Positions 6,239-7,178 of a stretch of 7,178 bases of DNA are shown here, piece by piece (the stretch's first letter is position 1; every line of letters begins with the position of its first letter). Below the pieces are notes generated by a model. That model saw nothing but the letters and a program-made list of their open reading frames with translations, did not search any database and was not told the DNA's origin. Position numbers and translations under genes: made by a program. The DNA comes from Candidatus Lambdaproteobacteria bacterium. Its GTDB lineage: Bacteria > SAR324 > NAC60-12. The stretch spans positions 1-7,178 of the forward strand of contig DTUH01000284.1 of NCBI GenBank assembly GCA_012964265.1, written 5' to 3'.

Positions 6239-7178
6239 TCAGGAGTTTTTAGTTCCAGGGATCCATGTATCAAGCATTTTCCTGGCGGCAGTGGTGGGCA
6301 GCATTTTTCCGGAGTTAACGGCTTTTTCCAGTTCCGGAATTTGTTTTTGAATATTAGGATCATTCCGGAAATTTGTCAGCAAACCTTCTTCCACCAGTGA
6401 CCACATCCATTTCCCTGTTTGTGTCTGCCGCTGCTTTTTCCACTCTCCGGAATTCTGGAGTTCTTTCCTGAAACTTTTAACTGAATCCCAAATTTTGTCC
6501 ATTCCCCGTTTTTCAAGAGAACTGCAGCGCAAAATCTGCGGAGTCCAGGAAGTTTTTGTGGAGGGCAACAAATGCAGTGCTTTCCGGTATTCTGACTGAG
6601 CGGTCTTTGCAAAAGTTTCCTGTTCACCATCGGACTTGTTGATCACGACCAAATCTGCCAGTTCCAAAACCCCCTTTTTAATACCCTGCAATTCATCACC
6701 GGCATTTGGCAGCATCAGCAGTAAAAACAAATCCACCATTGAGTCCACCAGAGTTTCAGACTGACCGACACCGACGGTTTCCACAATAACTACATCGAAA
6801 CCTGCCGCTTCGCAAATCAACATCGTTTCACGGGTTTTTCTGGAAACGCCTCCCAGAATTCCGGAAGACGGAGACGGCCGAATAAACGCGTCCGGATGCT
6901 GTGCAAGTTCGTTCATGCGTGTTTTGTCACCCATGATGCTTCCGCCGGTAAGCTGACTGCTTGGATCGACGGCAAGCACGGCAACGCGATGTCCATGCTC
7001 AATTAAAAAAAGTCCAAAAGCTTCAATGAAAGTGCTTTTTCCGACTCCCGGAACTCCGGTAATTCCGATGCGCAAAGCTTGTCCAGCATGCGGTAAAAGC
7101 GATTCGAGCAATTCCTGTCCCTGCTCAAACGATTCCGGACGAGTGCTTTCCAGCAAAGTAATGGCTTTAGCGATGGCG
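6239..7178 (-). CDS. meaB: MeaB/ArgK-family GTPase, methylmalonyl-CoA mutase chaperone (5' end outside window)
   Basis: MeaB (human MMAA, E. coli ArgK/YgfD) is a cytosolic G3E P-loop GTPase. It gates loading of adenosylcobalamin onto methylmalonyl-CoA mutase and protects that enzyme. The visible 312 residues read in from the window edge (AIAKAIT, then LLESTRPESF), so the true start lies beyond 7178. The TTG at 7154-7156 is internal, and perhaps 10-25 residues are missing. Motifs in order are: Walker A GVPGVGKST; AVLAVDPSS; GDKTRM; the family-specific RPSPSSGILGGVSRKTRE; the Walker B/G3 region IVETVGVGQSE; AGDELQGIKKG; and the guanine-specificity motif NKSD. The helical C-terminus for dimerisation is intact to TGA at 6239-6241. 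Seven TCCGGA sites lie in it. It is convergent with the accessory strip, and a mutase gene is the expected neighbour beyond the right edge. Confidence 0.95.
   Translation of the reverse strand, partial: AIAKAITLLESTRPESFEQGQELLESLLPHAGQALRIGITGVPGVGKSTFIEAFGLFLIEHGHRVAVLAVDPSSQLTGGSIMGDKTRMNELAQHPDAFIRPSPSSGILGGVSRKTRETMLICEAAGFDVVIVETVGVGQSETLVDSMVDLFLLLMLPNAGDELQGIKKGVLELADLVVINKSDGEQETFAKTAQSEYRKALHLLPSTKTSWTPQILRCSSLEKRGMDKIWDSVKSFRKELQNSGEWKKQRQTQTGKWMWSLVEEGLLTNFRNDPNIQKQIPELEKAVNSGKMLPTTAARKMLDTWIPGTKNS

Larger units (their letters stand above)
62..7139. repeat. Dispersed palindromic hexamer TCCGGA, 22 copies
   Basis: Copies start at 62, 424, 445, 638, 724, 848, 945, 1006, 1044, 1786, 1875, 2307, 4205, 4484, 5687, 6308, 6333, 6364, 6446, 6860, 6891 and 7134. 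Assuming roughly 43% G+C (not counted exactly), one or two would be expected by chance. Copies lie in coding DNA in all three frames (as Ser-Gly, Pro-Glu/Asp, and Val/Phe-Arg-Lys) and between genes, so protein sequence does not explain them. Most have A or T on both sides. They are clustered in 1-1050 and in meaB, absent from aroQ and the DUF6508-like gene, and seen once in comEC, at its very end. Confidence 0.8.

Overview
The window looks like chromosome from a Gram-negative (diderm) bacterium. The main pointers are a type II secretion GspC-like inner-membrane protein and a MeaB-type chaperone GTPase for adenosylcobalamin-dependent methylmalonyl-CoA mutase. The GspC and ComEC sequence styles remind me of delta-proteobacteria-like or SAR324-like lineages, but this placement is a guess. 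No start codon in the window has a convincing Shine-Dalgarno sequence. Stop codons behave normally: TGA ends the hydrolase, aroQ, gspC and meaB.

Layout. Bases 1-4221, plus strand: the frameshifted tail of a probable MFS transporter (to 165); an alpha/beta hydrolase (194-964); aroQ, type II 3-dehydroquinate dehydratase (1112-1570); a GspC-like protein with a membrane anchor, HR domain and PDZ domain (1615-2643); and a ComEC/Rec2-like channel protein without its C-terminal metallo-beta-lactamase domain (2686-4221). The last three genes are 42-44 bases apart and could be co-transcribed, although they belong to different pathways.

Bases 4222-6238 are an AT-rich accessory strip. It opens directly after the comEC stop codon with a small eroded copy of a Bro-N (prophage antirepressor) N-terminus. 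A nearly full-length second copy follows (4438-5274), interrupted by two in-frame TGA codons. Next come a solo inverted-repeat end resembling an IS3-family terminus (about 5325-5349), a miniature palindromic element of about 110 bases (5602-5713), and an intact 134-residue DUF6508-like gene (5747-6151). This looks like a site of repeated mobile-DNA arrival and decay between two conserved chromosomal blocks.

Bases 6239-7178, minus strand: meaB, with its 5' end beyond the window edge, convergent with the accessory strip.

The most unusual signal is not a gene. The palindrome TCCGGA occurs 22 times, far above chance, in all three reading frames and between genes. It is dense in the hydrolase and meaB regions, absent from aroQ, nearly absent from comEC and sparse in the accessory strip. 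I found no complete new defence or mobile system here. The Bro-N pair and the TCCGGA pattern are the best leads.
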